From: Candidatus Woesearchaeota archaeon
Lineage (GTDB): Archaea; Nanobdellota; Nanobdellia; Woesearchaeales; DSVV01
NCBI GenBank assembly: GCA_018657385.1
Contig: JABHXF010000003.1
Location: 1-64,000 of the forward strand
Length of the DNA stretch: 64,000 nucleotides
Direction: 5' to 3'
Positions 9,624 through 19,273 of this stretch are shown here, piece after piece; the stretch's first letter is position 1, and each line of letters starts with the position of its first letter. Under the pieces are notes generated by a model. That model saw only the letters and a list, made by a program, of their open reading frames with translations, was not told the DNA's origin and searched no databases. A program made the position numbers and the translations under genes.

Positions 9624-10424
9624 ATGAATAACTTCAGAATCATGCATATGGAAATGAAAATAAGAGGTTTTAGCAAGAGAACAATAGAAACATATCTATA
9701 TCACAATCAAAAATTCCTAAAATACACTCAGAAAAGCCCTAGAAGTGTAAATAACATGGATGTTAAGCAATATCTTGAATCTTTAGTAGATAAGGGACTA
9801 AAAAATACATCATTAGCAATGACTTATAATGCTCTTAAATTCTATTATTACAACATTCTAGGAAGAAGGTTTTTCATTAACATAAAAAGACCAAAAATAG
9901 AAAAGACAATACCTTTTGTATTGTCAAAAGAAGAGATTCACAAACTAATATCTGTAACTACAAACCCCAAACATCAGTTGCTAATAAAAATGCTTTATAG
10001 TTCAGGATTAAGAGTTTCTGAATGTTTGAATTTAAGATTCAAAGATATAGACAAATGCATTGTGTTTGTTAAATCAGGAAAAGGCAATAAAGATAGATTA
10101 TCAATATTAGCTAACTTATCAAAGGAAATCAATGTTTTTAACACAGGAAATCCAAATGATTATATTTTCAAAGGAAAAAATAGCCATTTAACTATTAGAT
10201 CTGCTCAAATGATACTAAAAAAAGCTGCAGAAATAGCTAAAATTAACAAGAATGTTTCTCCACATTGCCTAAGAGCATCATTTGCAACTCATTTAATCGA
10301 TCAAGGTGAACATTTAGGAGATATAAAGGAATTATTAGGGCACAGCAATATTAGAACAACTTATGGATATATAAGGCCAAATCCTTCAAGAATATCAAAT
10401 ATAAAAAACCCTTTAAAACCATAA
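9624..10424 (+). CDS. Tyrosine recombinase/integrase (XerA-like)
   Basis: GLRVSE, SGKGNKDR, HCLRASFATHL, LLGHSNIRTTYGY catalytic motifs. Confidence 0.92.
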   Translation: MNNFRIMHMEMKIRGFSKRTIETYLYHNQKFLKYTQKSPRSVNNMDVKQYLESLVDKGLKNTSLAMTYNALKFYYYNILGRRFFINIKRPKIEKTIPFVLSKEEIHKLISVTTNPKHQLLIKMLYSSGLRVSECLNLRFKDIDKCIVFVKSGKGNKDRLSILANLSKEINVFNTGNPNDYIFKGKNSHLTIRSAQMILKKAAEIAKINKNVSPHCLRASFATHLIDQGEHLGDIKELLGHSNIRTTYGYIRPNPSRISNIKNPLKP

Positions 10425-10456
10425 AATATATAAACTATAGTCAACTATAGTCTGCT

Positions 10457-10675
10457 ATGGCAACTACAATACAAATAAGTGAAGAATTAAAGGTTAAATT
10501 AGCTAAGAGGAAGATGTATAATAAAGAGACATATGAAGAAGTTATTTGGGATTTATTAGAGGACACTATGGAATTAAGCAATGAAACAAAAAGGAATATA
10601 AATGAATCAATGAAAGATATAAAAGCAGGAAGAACTAAATCTTTATCTCAAGTAAAGAAAGAGATGGGGTTCTAA
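10457..10675 (+). CDS. Putative antitoxin (RHH/RelB-like)
   Basis: 72 aa, MATTIQISEELKVKLAKRKMYNKETYEEVI; directly upstream of a RelE-like ORF. Confidence 0.75.
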   Translation: MATTIQISEELKVKLAKRKMYNKETYEEVIWDLLEDTMELSNETKRNINESMKDIKAGRTKSLSQVKKEMGF

Positions 10676-10677
10676 CA

Positions 10678-10944
10678 TTGTTTGACATAGAATTTACAGC
10701 CAAGGCTGAAAAACAACTATATAAACTAGAAAAAGACAATCAAATTAGAATTATTTCAGCTTTAGAAAGGATTAGGATAAGGCCTTTATCTTATGTGAAA
10801 AAGCTTGTTAGTAGCGATTATTTTAGGTTAAAAATTGGAAAATATAGGGTGATTTTAAACATAAAAACAAACAAATTAATAATATATGTGATTGAGTTAG
10901 GACATAGAAGAAACATTTATAAAGCCTCAAAATCACTTTCATAA
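10678..10944 (+). CDS. RelE/ParE-like toxin (TTG start)
   Basis: FDIEFTAKAEKQLYKLEKD...RLKIGKYRVILNI...VIELGHRRNIYK. Confidence 0.85.
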   Translation: MFDIEFTAKAEKQLYKLEKDNQIRIISALERIRIRPLSYVKKLVSSDYFRLKIGKYRVILNIKTNKLIIYVIELGHRRNIYKASKSLS

Positions 10945-10945
10945 A

Positions 10946-11809
10946 ATGCAAGAAAAAATATTTGATATGTTGTTCAATGAAGAAGATATTACATGGAAAA
11001 ACATTATTTTTGAATCTGTTAAGAAAGAAGAAATGAATCCATGGGATATTGACATCTCTGATCTAGCTAAGCGTTTCTTGGAAATGGTTAAACAGCTTAA
11101 GAAGATGGATTTTAAAATATCTGGTAAAATTATTTTAGCAGCAGCTATTTTGTTAAGATTAAAGTCTAATAAATTGTTAACAGATGATATTGGGGAATTA
11201 GACAGACTAATAGCAATGTCTGAACAAACTGAAGAAGAGTTTTATGAAGAATTAGAGTCAGAAGATTATGCAGAAAAAAATAGACTTCTTAATGATGAAG
11301 AAAAATATAAGCTAATACCTAGAACACCTCAACCAAGAAAAAGAAAAGTTAGTGTTTTTGATTTAGTTGAGGCACTTAATCAAGCTTTAGAAGTCAAAAA
11401 AAGAAGAGTAAAAAGACATCAAGATTTTGATGATATAATAGTTGAGATTCCAGAAAGAAAAAGAGATATTACAGATATGATTGGTAATATTTATGAACAA
11501 ATTATGAATTATTTCTTGCAAAAAAAGATGAATAAAATGCAATTTTCACAATTAATTCCTTCTGATTCAAAAGAAGATAAAATATTTACATTTATTCCTT
11601 TGCTTCATTTAACAAATCAACAAAAGGTAAGTATGGAACAAGAATATCATTTAGCTGATATTGAGGTTTATGTTTCTGAAGACATGAAAATTACTCCAGA
11701 AATGATTAAGCAAGAGGTTGAAGAAATCAAAACTGCATATAAAGCAGAGGAAGAAGTAGTTGAACAAAGTGCTTTAGAGATATTTGAGAAAAAGCCGGAG
11801 AAGAAATAA
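10946..11809 (+). CDS. scpA: Segregation and condensation protein A
   Basis: NPWDIDISDLAKRFLEMVKQLKKMDFKISGKIILAAAILLRLKSNKLL. Confidence 0.85.
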   Translation: MQEKIFDMLFNEEDITWKNIIFESVKKEEMNPWDIDISDLAKRFLEMVKQLKKMDFKISGKIILAAAILLRLKSNKLLTDDIGELDRLIAMSEQTEEEFYEELESEDYAEKNRLLNDEEKYKLIPRTPQPRKRKVSVFDLVEALNQALEVKKRRVKRHQDFDDIIVEIPERKRDITDMIGNIYEQIMNYFLQKKMNKMQFSQLIPSDSKEDKIFTFIPLLHLTNQQKVSMEQEYHLADIEVYVSEDMKITPEMIKQEVEEIKTAYKAEEEVVEQSALEIFEKKPEKK

Positions 11810-11810
11810 A

Positions 11811-12497
11811 ATGCATATACTAAAAACAAGTTATCAGGGAAATCCAAATGTTGGTTTATTTGGTTGGGCAAATGACAAGGTTTGTTTAATTGGTACTGGC
11901 TTTAAGAGTAAAGTAGTTAATGATATAAAAAAAGTTCTTGATGTTCCTGTATATGAAATTAGTTTGTGTAATACAGATTTAATTGGGGTTTTTTGTATTG
12001 GTAATAATGAAGCAATTGTAGTTCCAGACACTATATTGGATTTTGAAATTGAAGAATTAAAAAAAATCTGTAAAAAAGTAGGTTTAGATTTAGAAATAGT
12101 TACAACAAATCTAAATGCTCTTGGAAATAATATTTTATGTAATGATCTTGGAGCATTAGTTAATCCTGATTATAGTGCAAGAGTTAAAAAACAATTAAGG
12201 CAAGTGTTAAGAGTAAATTTAAAACCTGGCACAATTGCTTTGCATGGTATCCCTGGATCATTATGTGTTATTAAAGGAGAAAATGCAGTTGTTAGCAATA
12301 ATATTCTTGAAAAAGAAGAAGACAAATTAAAAGAATTGTTTGGTGTAAGTAATATAACACATGGAACAGTTAATTTTGGATCACAAAACATAAGATCTGG
12401 AGTTCTTTGTAATAAGAATGGTTTTATTGTTGGTGATATGTCTTCTGGAGTAGAGATGACTGATATTGATGAAGGTCTAGGATTTTTAAATCAGTAA
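11811..12497 (+). CDS. eif6: Translation initiation factor 6 (aIF6)
   Basis: MHILKTSYQGNPNVGLFGWANDKVCLIG...; ATG 11811 preferred over ORF-track start 11784. Confidence 0.92.
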   Translation: MHILKTSYQGNPNVGLFGWANDKVCLIGTGFKSKVVNDIKKVLDVPVYEISLCNTDLIGVFCIGNNEAIVVPDTILDFEIEELKKICKKVGLDLEIVTTNLNALGNNILCNDLGALVNPDYSARVKKQLRQVLRVNLKPGTIALHGIPGSLCVIKGENAVVSNNILEKEEDKLKELFGVSNITHGTVNFGSQNIRSGVLCNKNGFIVGDMSSGVEMTDIDEGLGFLNQ

Positions 12498-12640
12498 GTA
12501 GTTCTAATTTAGAAGTAAGAAGTGGGTAAGTAGTTAATTAGTTATTCGGTCTTCGTTCTTCGTAACGAAAACCGAAATACGAATAACGAACAACTAATTA
12601 TTCCTCCTACAAACTTAGAACTTATTACTTATAACTATTC
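12498..12640. repeat. Long imperfect inverted repeat between convergent genes
   Basis: ttaattagttattcggtcttcgttc / aacgaaaaccgaaatacgaataacgaacaactaatta plus outer agttctaa...ttagaact. Confidence 0.65.
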
Positions 12641-13349
12641 AATTCTTATCAATAATATCTTCTACATCCCCTTTTTTTAACTCAGGAAACATCTTTTCAA
12701 TAAAGAATATTTTAGAATTAACACAATCCCATAATAATGTACCAGAGAATTTATGATCTTTTCCAGTTTCAATAATTATTTCAGGAGGGATAAAGTATGA
12801 GCTGTATGTATTTTCTTTAATTGTATCTTTTGTTAGCTTTGTTTCATTTTCAATATCTAACTCTTTTATTTCTTTATGGATTAATTTAAATGCATCAATA
12901 ATTTCTTCTCTTCCATCATAATTCACACAAAAATTTAGAAAAAAGTTATCATAATCTTTGGTTTTATCAATCATTTGTTTAATTGACTCAACAACCATCC
13001 CTGGAAGGGAATACCACTTTCCTAAAACTGATATTCTAATTTGTTTTTCATTAATAATTTGTTCTTCTTTTAATTGTTTAAAAAATTCAATTAAAGATTC
13101 AACAATGACATCATGGGATTGTGCTTTTTCGTTCTTTTCAGATAACAAATAAATAGTCATAATTGGTATGTTTTTCTTTACCATTAGGTTAATAAGATCA
13201 GTAATTATTGTATTTCGTCTTAAAAAAGCTTCTTCAAATGGTTTATCATTTTTTTGTGCCCATCCAATAACATCTTTTACAGAAATAGCTATATGTTTTA
13301 TGTCTACAGGCTTGTCCTTTTTCTTTAGAAAGTTTAATACATCAAGCAT
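12639..13349 (-). CDS. UppS-family cis-prenyltransferase homologue with degenerate active site
   Basis: HIAISVKDVIGWAQ, VNYDGREEI, ETGKDHKFSGTLLWDCVNSKIFF. Confidence 0.75.
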   Translation of the reverse strand: MLDVLNFLKKKDKPVDIKHIAISVKDVIGWAQKNDKPFEEAFLRRNTIITDLINLMVKKNIPIMTIYLLSEKNEKAQSHDVIVESLIEFFKQLKEEQIINEKQIRISVLGKWYSLPGMVVESIKQMIDKTKDYDNFFLNFCVNYDGREEIIDAFKLIHKEIKELDIENETKLTKDTIKENTYSSYFIPPEIIIETGKDHKFSGTLLWDCVNSKIFFIEKMFPELKKGDVEDIIDKN

Positions 13350-13404
13350 ATTAATAGAGAGGATAATAAAGTTTATATAGTTTGTTGTTTTTTAGAATAT
13401 TGAA

Positions 13405-14406
13405 ATGAACACAATAATATTCACAATAGGACTAATTGCGTTATTAATTGGCTCTTTTACAGATCTAAAAAAAAGAGAAGTTCCAGATTGGGTTAATTTC
13501 GGGCTGATGTTTATTGGAATTGGTGTTTCTCTGTTGTTTTCAATTATTTCTGGAAATTACTTTATAATTCTTGGCAGCATTATAGGTTTAACATTAATGT
13601 ATGCACTTGGTAGTTTAATGTTTTATACTGGCCAATGGGGTGGTGGTGATAGTAAAATGTTAATGGGCCTTGGTGCTTTAATTGGAATACCATTATTTCT
13701 TCCCATCAAAAATATTTTTATGTTTTGGAAAGCTGATTTACCATTTTTATTTATTTTTGTGATATATATAATGGTTACTGGTGCATTTTATGGTTTGTTA
13801 TGGAGCATTGGCTTAGCAATTATTCATAGGAAAACATTTGTTAAGGATATTGTTGAAAGACTAAATACAAAAAAAGCAAAACTGATTAAATATGTGTTAT
13901 TTGGATTATCAATAGTTGCAGTTATTATTCTTTTTTTAGTTGATAATTTAATTTTTAAATTATTTCCAATTTGGTTAACAGTATTATTAGTTCTTTTATT
14001 TTATATGTATTATTTTATTAAATCAATTGAAAAATGTTGTATGATTAAGCTTGTTGAGCCAGAAGAATTAACAGAAGGTGAATGGATTAATAAGGATATT
14101 TATATTGATTTGAAAAAAGGTAAAGCAAAGATTGGCAAGAAAACAGATAAAGAAGTAACAAAAAAATTAAAAGCAGCAAAAAATGTAAATACAGAAGAAA
14201 AAGCAAGAAAAGAATATATTTGCGGACCTAAAGACTTAGGTATTAGCAAAGAGCAGATAGCAACTCTTCTTAAATTAAAGAAATCTAAAATATATACTAA
14301 AAAAATAGAAATAAAAATAGGAATACCTTTTGTTCCTAGTTTTCTAATTGCTTATTTGATAAGTTATTTTGTGGGTATTGGTTGGATTGTTGTGTTGTTA
14401 AGCTAA
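13405..14406 (+). CDS. A24 prepilin/preflagellin peptidase-like membrane protein
   Basis: IGSFTDLKKREVPDWVNFGLM, GQWGGGDSKMLMGLG (GxGD), multiple TM segments. Confidence 0.85.
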   Translation: MNTIIFTIGLIALLIGSFTDLKKREVPDWVNFGLMFIGIGVSLLFSIISGNYFIILGSIIGLTLMYALGSLMFYTGQWGGGDSKMLMGLGALIGIPLFLPIKNIFMFWKADLPFLFIFVIYIMVTGAFYGLLWSIGLAIIHRKTFVKDIVERLNTKKAKLIKYVLFGLSIVAVIILFLVDNLIFKLFPIWLTVLLVLLFYMYYFIKSIEKCCMIKLVEPEELTEGEWINKDIYIDLKKGKAKIGKKTDKEVTKKLKAAKNVNTEEKARKEYICGPKDLGISKEQIATLLKLKKSKIYTKKIEIKIGIPFVPSFLIAYLISYFVGIGWIVVLLS

Positions 14407-15162
14407 ACTTCTTGTTTTGTAAGGATTTTCTCTTCCACCATATATTGCTGGTTTATTTAATCCTAAATAAGCAACCCATTCTCTATCTCCCATAGAAAAG
14501 TGCCACCATTCACCTGGAAAGTTAACAAAATTTCTTTTTGTCATTGCTTCAATTAACATTATCCTGTTATCTTTTTGTTTTTCACTTATGCAATTTGCAT
14601 TAGTAATAATTGCAGGACAATCAAAACCTCTTATTTCACTTCCCATATCTAATTCTTCTCCATTATCATATGTTAATGTAAGATCTATTGCTCCTCCAGT
14701 TGAGTGTGCAGCAGGTTTTAATGGATCTAATGAAGGTGGAAAAATAAAATTAAATGCTTTCAATTGTATTTGCTCTAAGCTAAGACTTGAATCATTTGCT
14801 TTTATTTCATTACATATTCTATTATACCATCTTTCTTGAACTTCAAATGGTCTAAATGCATCATATACTTTAAGTCTTAATGGTGCAATGTCTTTTGCAA
14901 TTTCTGAAAGTTGTTCAGCAACACTTTCTCTAGCATATAATGTATCTTCTCCTTCCACTTTCCTATCTTCTTTAAAATAGATTATTACATTTGGTACATA
15001 ATCAACTATTCTAACAAGAGGTTCATTACATTCTTCTATGTCTATTGTATTAACTATTACTTCAGGTAATACATCTTCCATAGTTCTTTGTAATGCTATT
15101 TGTTGTTCTTGTTCAAACTTATCTTTTTGTAGAGCTATAAGCTCTGTTAGTTTTTTATTCAT
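14398..15162 (-). CDS. M15D D-Ala-D-Ala dipeptidase-like (VanX-like)
   Basis: KVYDAFRPFEVQERWY, AHSTGGAIDLTL, EWWHFSMGDREW. Confidence 0.85.
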   Translation of the reverse strand: MNKKLTELIALQKDKFEQEQQIALQRTMEDVLPEVIVNTIDIEECNEPLVRIVDYVPNVIIYFKEDRKVEGEDTLYARESVAEQLSEIAKDIAPLRLKVYDAFRPFEVQERWYNRICNEIKANDSSLSLEQIQLKAFNFIFPPSLDPLKPAAHSTGGAIDLTLTYDNGEELDMGSEIRGFDCPAIITNANCISEKQKDNRIMLIEAMTKRNFVNFPGEWWHFSMGDREWVAYLGLNKPAIYGGRENPYKTRSLA

Positions 15163-15171
15163 TGTTTTTAT

Positions 15172-16176
15172 TTAAACACAATCATAATTTTTCTCTCCTC
15201 TCCAATAACTTTCTCTTAAAGGACAGCTGTCATATGGTGTATCTCTTATTTTCTTTGCTTCTTCTCCATCCCATATTTCCTTTAATGATTGTATTTTGAA
15301 TCCTCCTAGCAATTTCTTTGAACCTGTACAAGGGTATGCTTCTCCTAATATGTTAACATAAATTGCATAGTGTAATTGTCTACACCAAACACCACCCATG
15401 TATGGAAGAGTTAATCCATATTTAATTCCAAATTCTTTTTCATCAATTTCTCTTGCTTTCTCATACATTACTTTTGTTTCTTCTTTGGTTATTTCCCATT
15501 CTTTAACATTAATTGCTGCTCCAATTGGCATTAATGGTCTGAATAATGGAAATACTTTATTTTCTCTGCACCATCTAAGGTTGTCAAAAACTTCATCTTT
15601 GTTGATGTTAGTAATTACAAGATCTCTACCAAGACGTGTTGGGTTAGTTTTATTAAATCCTTTATCCATTAACTTTTGTAAAACTACATTTCTTATTTTT
15701 GCATAACCTTCTTTACCAACCATTTCATCTTCTTTTTTCTCATCCATTGAATTACATTTTACAATTAAAGAAACATTCATGTTATACAATTTTTCTATCT
15801 TCTCATCATCTAATAATGAACCATTAGTAAAAATCATAACCCACATTCCTAATTCATTTGCTAATTTAATCATATCCCATACACCTGGGTCTGCAAATGG
15901 TTCACCTGCCCCTGTGATTTTTATTGTTTCACAACCTAATTCTTTTGCTTCTTTGATTAATTCTAATCTTTTTGCTAAAGATAATTCATTCTTCAATGCT
16001 TCTTTTGTTCCATAAACATCTCTGAAACAATATTTACAATTTAAGTTGCAAACATTAGATGTTTCTAAATCAATTAATAGCATTTTATTTTCTTCCTCTG
16101 TTTTTTGAAGTTTTGTGTTTGTTAAATCCAATCCTTTTAAGATTGGTACAGTTTCATTTATTGGTATTGCAGTCAT
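15172..16176 (-). CDS. Radical SAM protein with SPASM-like C-terminus
   Basis: NVCNLNCKYCFRD (CX3CX2C), TGAGEPFADP, C-terminal CX(n)C cluster. Confidence 0.88.
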   Translation of the reverse strand: MTAIPINETVPILKGLDLTNTKLQKTEEENKMLLIDLETSNVCNLNCKYCFRDVYGTKEALKNELSLAKRLELIKEAKELGCETIKITGAGEPFADPGVWDMIKLANELGMWVMIFTNGSLLDDEKIEKLYNMNVSLIVKCNSMDEKKEDEMVGKEGYAKIRNVVLQKLMDKGFNKTNPTRLGRDLVITNINKDEVFDNLRWCRENKVFPLFRPLMPIGAAINVKEWEITKEETKVMYEKAREIDEKEFGIKYGLTLPYMGGVWCRQLHYAIYVNILGEAYPCTGSKKLLGGFKIQSLKEIWDGEEAKKIRDTPYDSCPLRESYWRGEKNYDCV

Positions 16177-16221
16177 TTTATTTCCTCCATTTAATTTTCT
16201 TCGTACTTTTTATTTTACAGT

Positions 16222-17178
16222 CTATTGTTTTTGTCCAATTGCAACATTTACATCTAGTTTTTCTTTTCCATACAATAATGTATTAATGTTCCATTCAAAC
16301 GGCATATCATTTCTGTATGTTTTATTTAATCCTGCAGCTTCAATTGCTTCGTCTACAGAATTTAATTGTTGTTGTTGTGGTACATAGACAAATCTTAATC
16401 CATTGTCAGTAAATTGATTCTGGAAAGGATTACATTGTGCAACTACTAAATAACCACCTGGTTTTACTAATCTGCCAATCTTATCAATTGTTGTTCTTGC
16501 AGTTGGAATCCTGTCAAGAGCATTACAAATAATTGCAACATCAATTGATTCTTCTGCTAATGGTAGATCTTGTGCATCTCCAACAAAAAATCTTCCTCTG
16601 TTGTATTCTCTTTTTGCTCTATAAACCATAGAGGAAGAAATATCACAACCAAGAACTCCATTTAGGTTTTTTTCATTTGCTAAAGTAATTATATTATCAC
16701 CTGGTCCCATTCCAATTCCAAAATAAATACCTTGGTTTGGTAATAATTCTCTTACTTTTTTTGGCAAGACAAATGTTCCTTGATATGCTAATGCTTTATT
16801 TTCACATTCATATCTAAAAGCACCAATTGCAGATAATACTTGAGCAAGTTGTTTCTCATCATTAATTCCTCTTCTAGAAATTACTTCGTTGAACCTATCT
16901 AGATAACCTTTTAGTTTATCTTTGTTAATTGCATTGTCTACTAATTCTCTTTGAATTATTTGATATATTGTTCTCAAGCTTCTTCCTTCTAAACTATTTA
17001 TAACAATTGTATCTTCAAAATTTTCACCTTCAATAGTTTGTTCTCCATTTCCAGATAATAAATTAACCACACCAATTTCATTTGAATATTTTGTTACTAA
17101 TGTTTCAAATGTTGTTAATTCTCCATCTTCTGGATCTCTAAATATTTCTAATTCATTATTCATTTTATTCATCTCCAT
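16222..17178 (-). CDS. Class I SAM-dependent methyltransferase
   Basis: IYFGIGMGPGDNIITLA, GCDISSSMVYRAKREYNRGRFFVGDAQDLPLAEESIDVAIICNALDRI. Confidence 0.8.
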   Translation of the reverse strand: MEMNKMNNELEIFRDPEDGELTTFETLVTKYSNEIGVVNLLSGNGEQTIEGENFEDTIVINSLEGRSLRTIYQIIQRELVDNAINKDKLKGYLDRFNEVISRRGINDEKQLAQVLSAIGAFRYECENKALAYQGTFVLPKKVRELLPNQGIYFGIGMGPGDNIITLANEKNLNGVLGCDISSSMVYRAKREYNRGRFFVGDAQDLPLAEESIDVAIICNALDRIPTARTTIDKIGRLVKPGGYLVVAQCNPFQNQFTDNGLRFVYVPQQQQLNSVDEAIEAAGLNKTYRNDMPFEWNINTLLYGKEKLDVNVAIGQKQ

Positions 17179-17195
17179 CTCTTAATGAAAAGTAT

Positions 17196-17280
17196 TGAAG
17201 GTTTGGAGTTAGGAATGTTTGGAGAGTAATCACTACTTCCTTCCAAACCCTCCAGACCATCCTAACCTTCAAAACCTTCT
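17196..17280. repeat. Quasi-palindrome (gaaggtttgg.../...aaccttc), family member P1
   Basis: G-rich arm followed by complementary C-rich arm; contains CCCTCCAGACCATCC also found at 61.8 kb. Confidence 0.6.
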
Positions 17281-17550
17281 TAAATCTAAATAGAACATCA
17301 CTTATGATGAATACAACCAGTCCTTATTGGACATTTCTCCTCATTGTTTATTTTCATTTTATTAACCTTATTATTCAAACTCATAAAACCTATAATACAG
17401 AAGGAGTATAATATACTTTACCCGCTATAGTGCGGTTATTGTTAAATTAGTATGTGTTCTGGTATTATATCAAAACAAAAAAGAAAATTCCTGAGAAGCA
17501 CGTCCTCCGGACCTAGTTGTGTGGTGGTTCATGATTCAATCTTTTTATAC

Positions 17551-17631
17551 AAAAAACAACTTGGCCAGGCGAGCTGAAAGCGAGTAGGACTTTGGAACAA
17601 AGTCCGTCTGTGCCTTTGTTGTTGTTTTTTG
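17551..17631. other. Structured repeat element, copy B
   Basis: aaaaaacaacTTGGCCAGGCGAGCTGAAAGCGAGTAGGACTTTGGAACAAAGTCCGTCTGTGCCTTTGTTGTTGTTTTTT. Confidence 0.8.
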
Positions 17632-17649
17632 TTCAGATATTATAAATAA

Positions 17650-18348
17650 TCACACATTCTCTTTCAAACTAGGAATAATTTTACCTTCAGCTTTTCTCAA
17701 GTGTTCTCTATATGTAGAAAGAGAAACACCCATTATTTTAGCTAGATCTCTTAATTCAGTTTTCCTTGGATAATTAAAATAACCTTCTTCACTAGCTAAT
17801 TCTAATGCTTTTCTTTGTCCAGGAGATAAATCAGGAAGTATTTGTGGGAAATATATTTCACTTAGCTTTGTTTTTTCAATTTTCAATATATTAAATTCAA
17901 TCATATCTTTAATTTTTGATTTTGTTTCTTTGATAAAGTCCATTAGATTTTGTTTATTCCATGATGCAATTTCCCAATATTCATATCCTTTTTCATCTAC
18001 AATAATTGGTTTTAGAAAAAAGGTTTTTTTAGAATAATGTGATGTAGGAACGTCATATAAATTAACTTCATAAGCAAAAAAGAACATGTTTCCTTCTATT
18101 TCTAGATGTTTTAGCTTTTTGTCTTTCTTAAAATCTGCAAAAAACTTCTTAATTTGTTTTTCTTCTCCATATATTCTTTCAAAATGTAAATAATAATACT
18201 TCTTTATTTTCTTACCTTTAACTTTAAAATCTTCTTCATAAAAGTCAATAGGATAACCTATTACTTTCACATTGTATTTTTCACATCTATTTCCTATGAT
18301 ACAATCATGTTTCCATTTTAGTTTACATATCCACATATTACTACCCAT
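17650..18348 (-). CDS. HTH_10 (bacterio-opsin activator-like) transcription regulator
   Basis: LSPGQRKALELASEEGYFNYPRKTELRDLAKIMGVSLSTYREHLRKAEGKII. Confidence 0.9.
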   Translation of the reverse strand: MGSNMWICKLKWKHDCIIGNRCEKYNVKVIGYPIDFYEEDFKVKGKKIKKYYYLHFERIYGEEKQIKKFFADFKKDKKLKHLEIEGNMFFFAYEVNLYDVPTSHYSKKTFFLKPIIVDEKGYEYWEIASWNKQNLMDFIKETKSKIKDMIEFNILKIEKTKLSEIYFPQILPDLSPGQRKALELASEEGYFNYPRKTELRDLAKIMGVSLSTYREHLRKAEGKIIPSLKENV

Positions 18349-18447
18349 ACTATCGCGGGTTTAAATAATTTTTGGAAAGATATATAGTTATTGTTGTTCT
18401 GGTTACTACAACACTTATTTATATATTATAAAGTACTACTTACTAGT

Positions 18448-19152
18448 ATGGTTAGTGATGATGATAGTGGTGAAAGTAATATTAGAGGTGAAAGACATAA
18501 TCCATTAGAACAGATTATGGAAGAACCTTCCTTTAGATCTGAAGGGAATGGTAATTTATCAACTAATAAAGCAATAATTGTAAGTAATACTAGAGGTGAA
18601 AGACATAATCCATTAGGACAGATTAAGGAAGAACCTTCCTGTTTATTTCAAGGAAAGATTAAATCAATTAATAAAGCAACTAAGGATTTTGCATTATATG
18701 TGCTTGTTACAACTTGGGATACTAGTTTTGACAACCAAAAATATCTTGAAAATACAGATGGAAGTTGTATGGTACAAGAAGTGGGTTTATCTGTTGAAGA
18801 AGTAAATGAAGGAAGAAGGATAAATTTTATTGATAATTACTTACAACCCTATATTGAAATATATAAAGCATCATATTTAATAGATAAAATGTACGATAAA
18901 GGACTTAAACCTGTACATAATAATGATTCAGATGGATTAACTATGCCACATGTTGATTCTATTGAAGATGCAATTCAAGTAGTGTCTGGTGCCACAGGGG
19001 TATTAACAAATACATCAAAATTATGGGAATATATTGGTAAGAAAGGTAATACAAATGATCTTTTTCGTAAGACTATAAATCGATTTTATGAATTAACCAG
19101 TTCTTCTAGATTACATGATCAGCTAGATAGTTGTCTTGAGTATCATAAATAG
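18448..19152 (+). CDS. Hypothetical protein with N-terminal 36-aa tandem duplication
   Basis: NIRGERHNPLEQIMEEPSF.../NTRGERHNPLGQIKEEPSC...; ATG 18448 preferred over 18391. Confidence 0.65.
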   Translation: MVSDDDSGESNIRGERHNPLEQIMEEPSFRSEGNGNLSTNKAIIVSNTRGERHNPLGQIKEEPSCLFQGKIKSINKATKDFALYVLVTTWDTSFDNQKYLENTDGSCMVQEVGLSVEEVNEGRRINFIDNYLQPYIEIYKASYLIDKMYDKGLKPVHNNDSDGLTMPHVDSIEDAIQVVSGATGVLTNTSKLWEYIGKKGNTNDLFRKTINRFYELTSSSRLHDQLDSCLEYHK

Positions 19153-19273
19153 TTATTTCTATATCCTACAAAACAAATATCTTTATAAAACATGAATTGA
19201 TTGCAATAAATTATAAGAAAAGTTTCTTAAAACATTTAATCATTACTAATATTTGACAAAAAGAGGCATTTGA

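Noticed and set aside
14398-15162. Vancomycin resistance gene
   Set aside because: M15D family membership alone does not imply resistance; no VanH/VanA ligase neighbours, and archaeal context.
16059-16387. Two plus-strand ORFs over the radical SAM/methyltransferase junction
   Set aside because: Antisense to supported genes; hydrophobic low-complexity translation.
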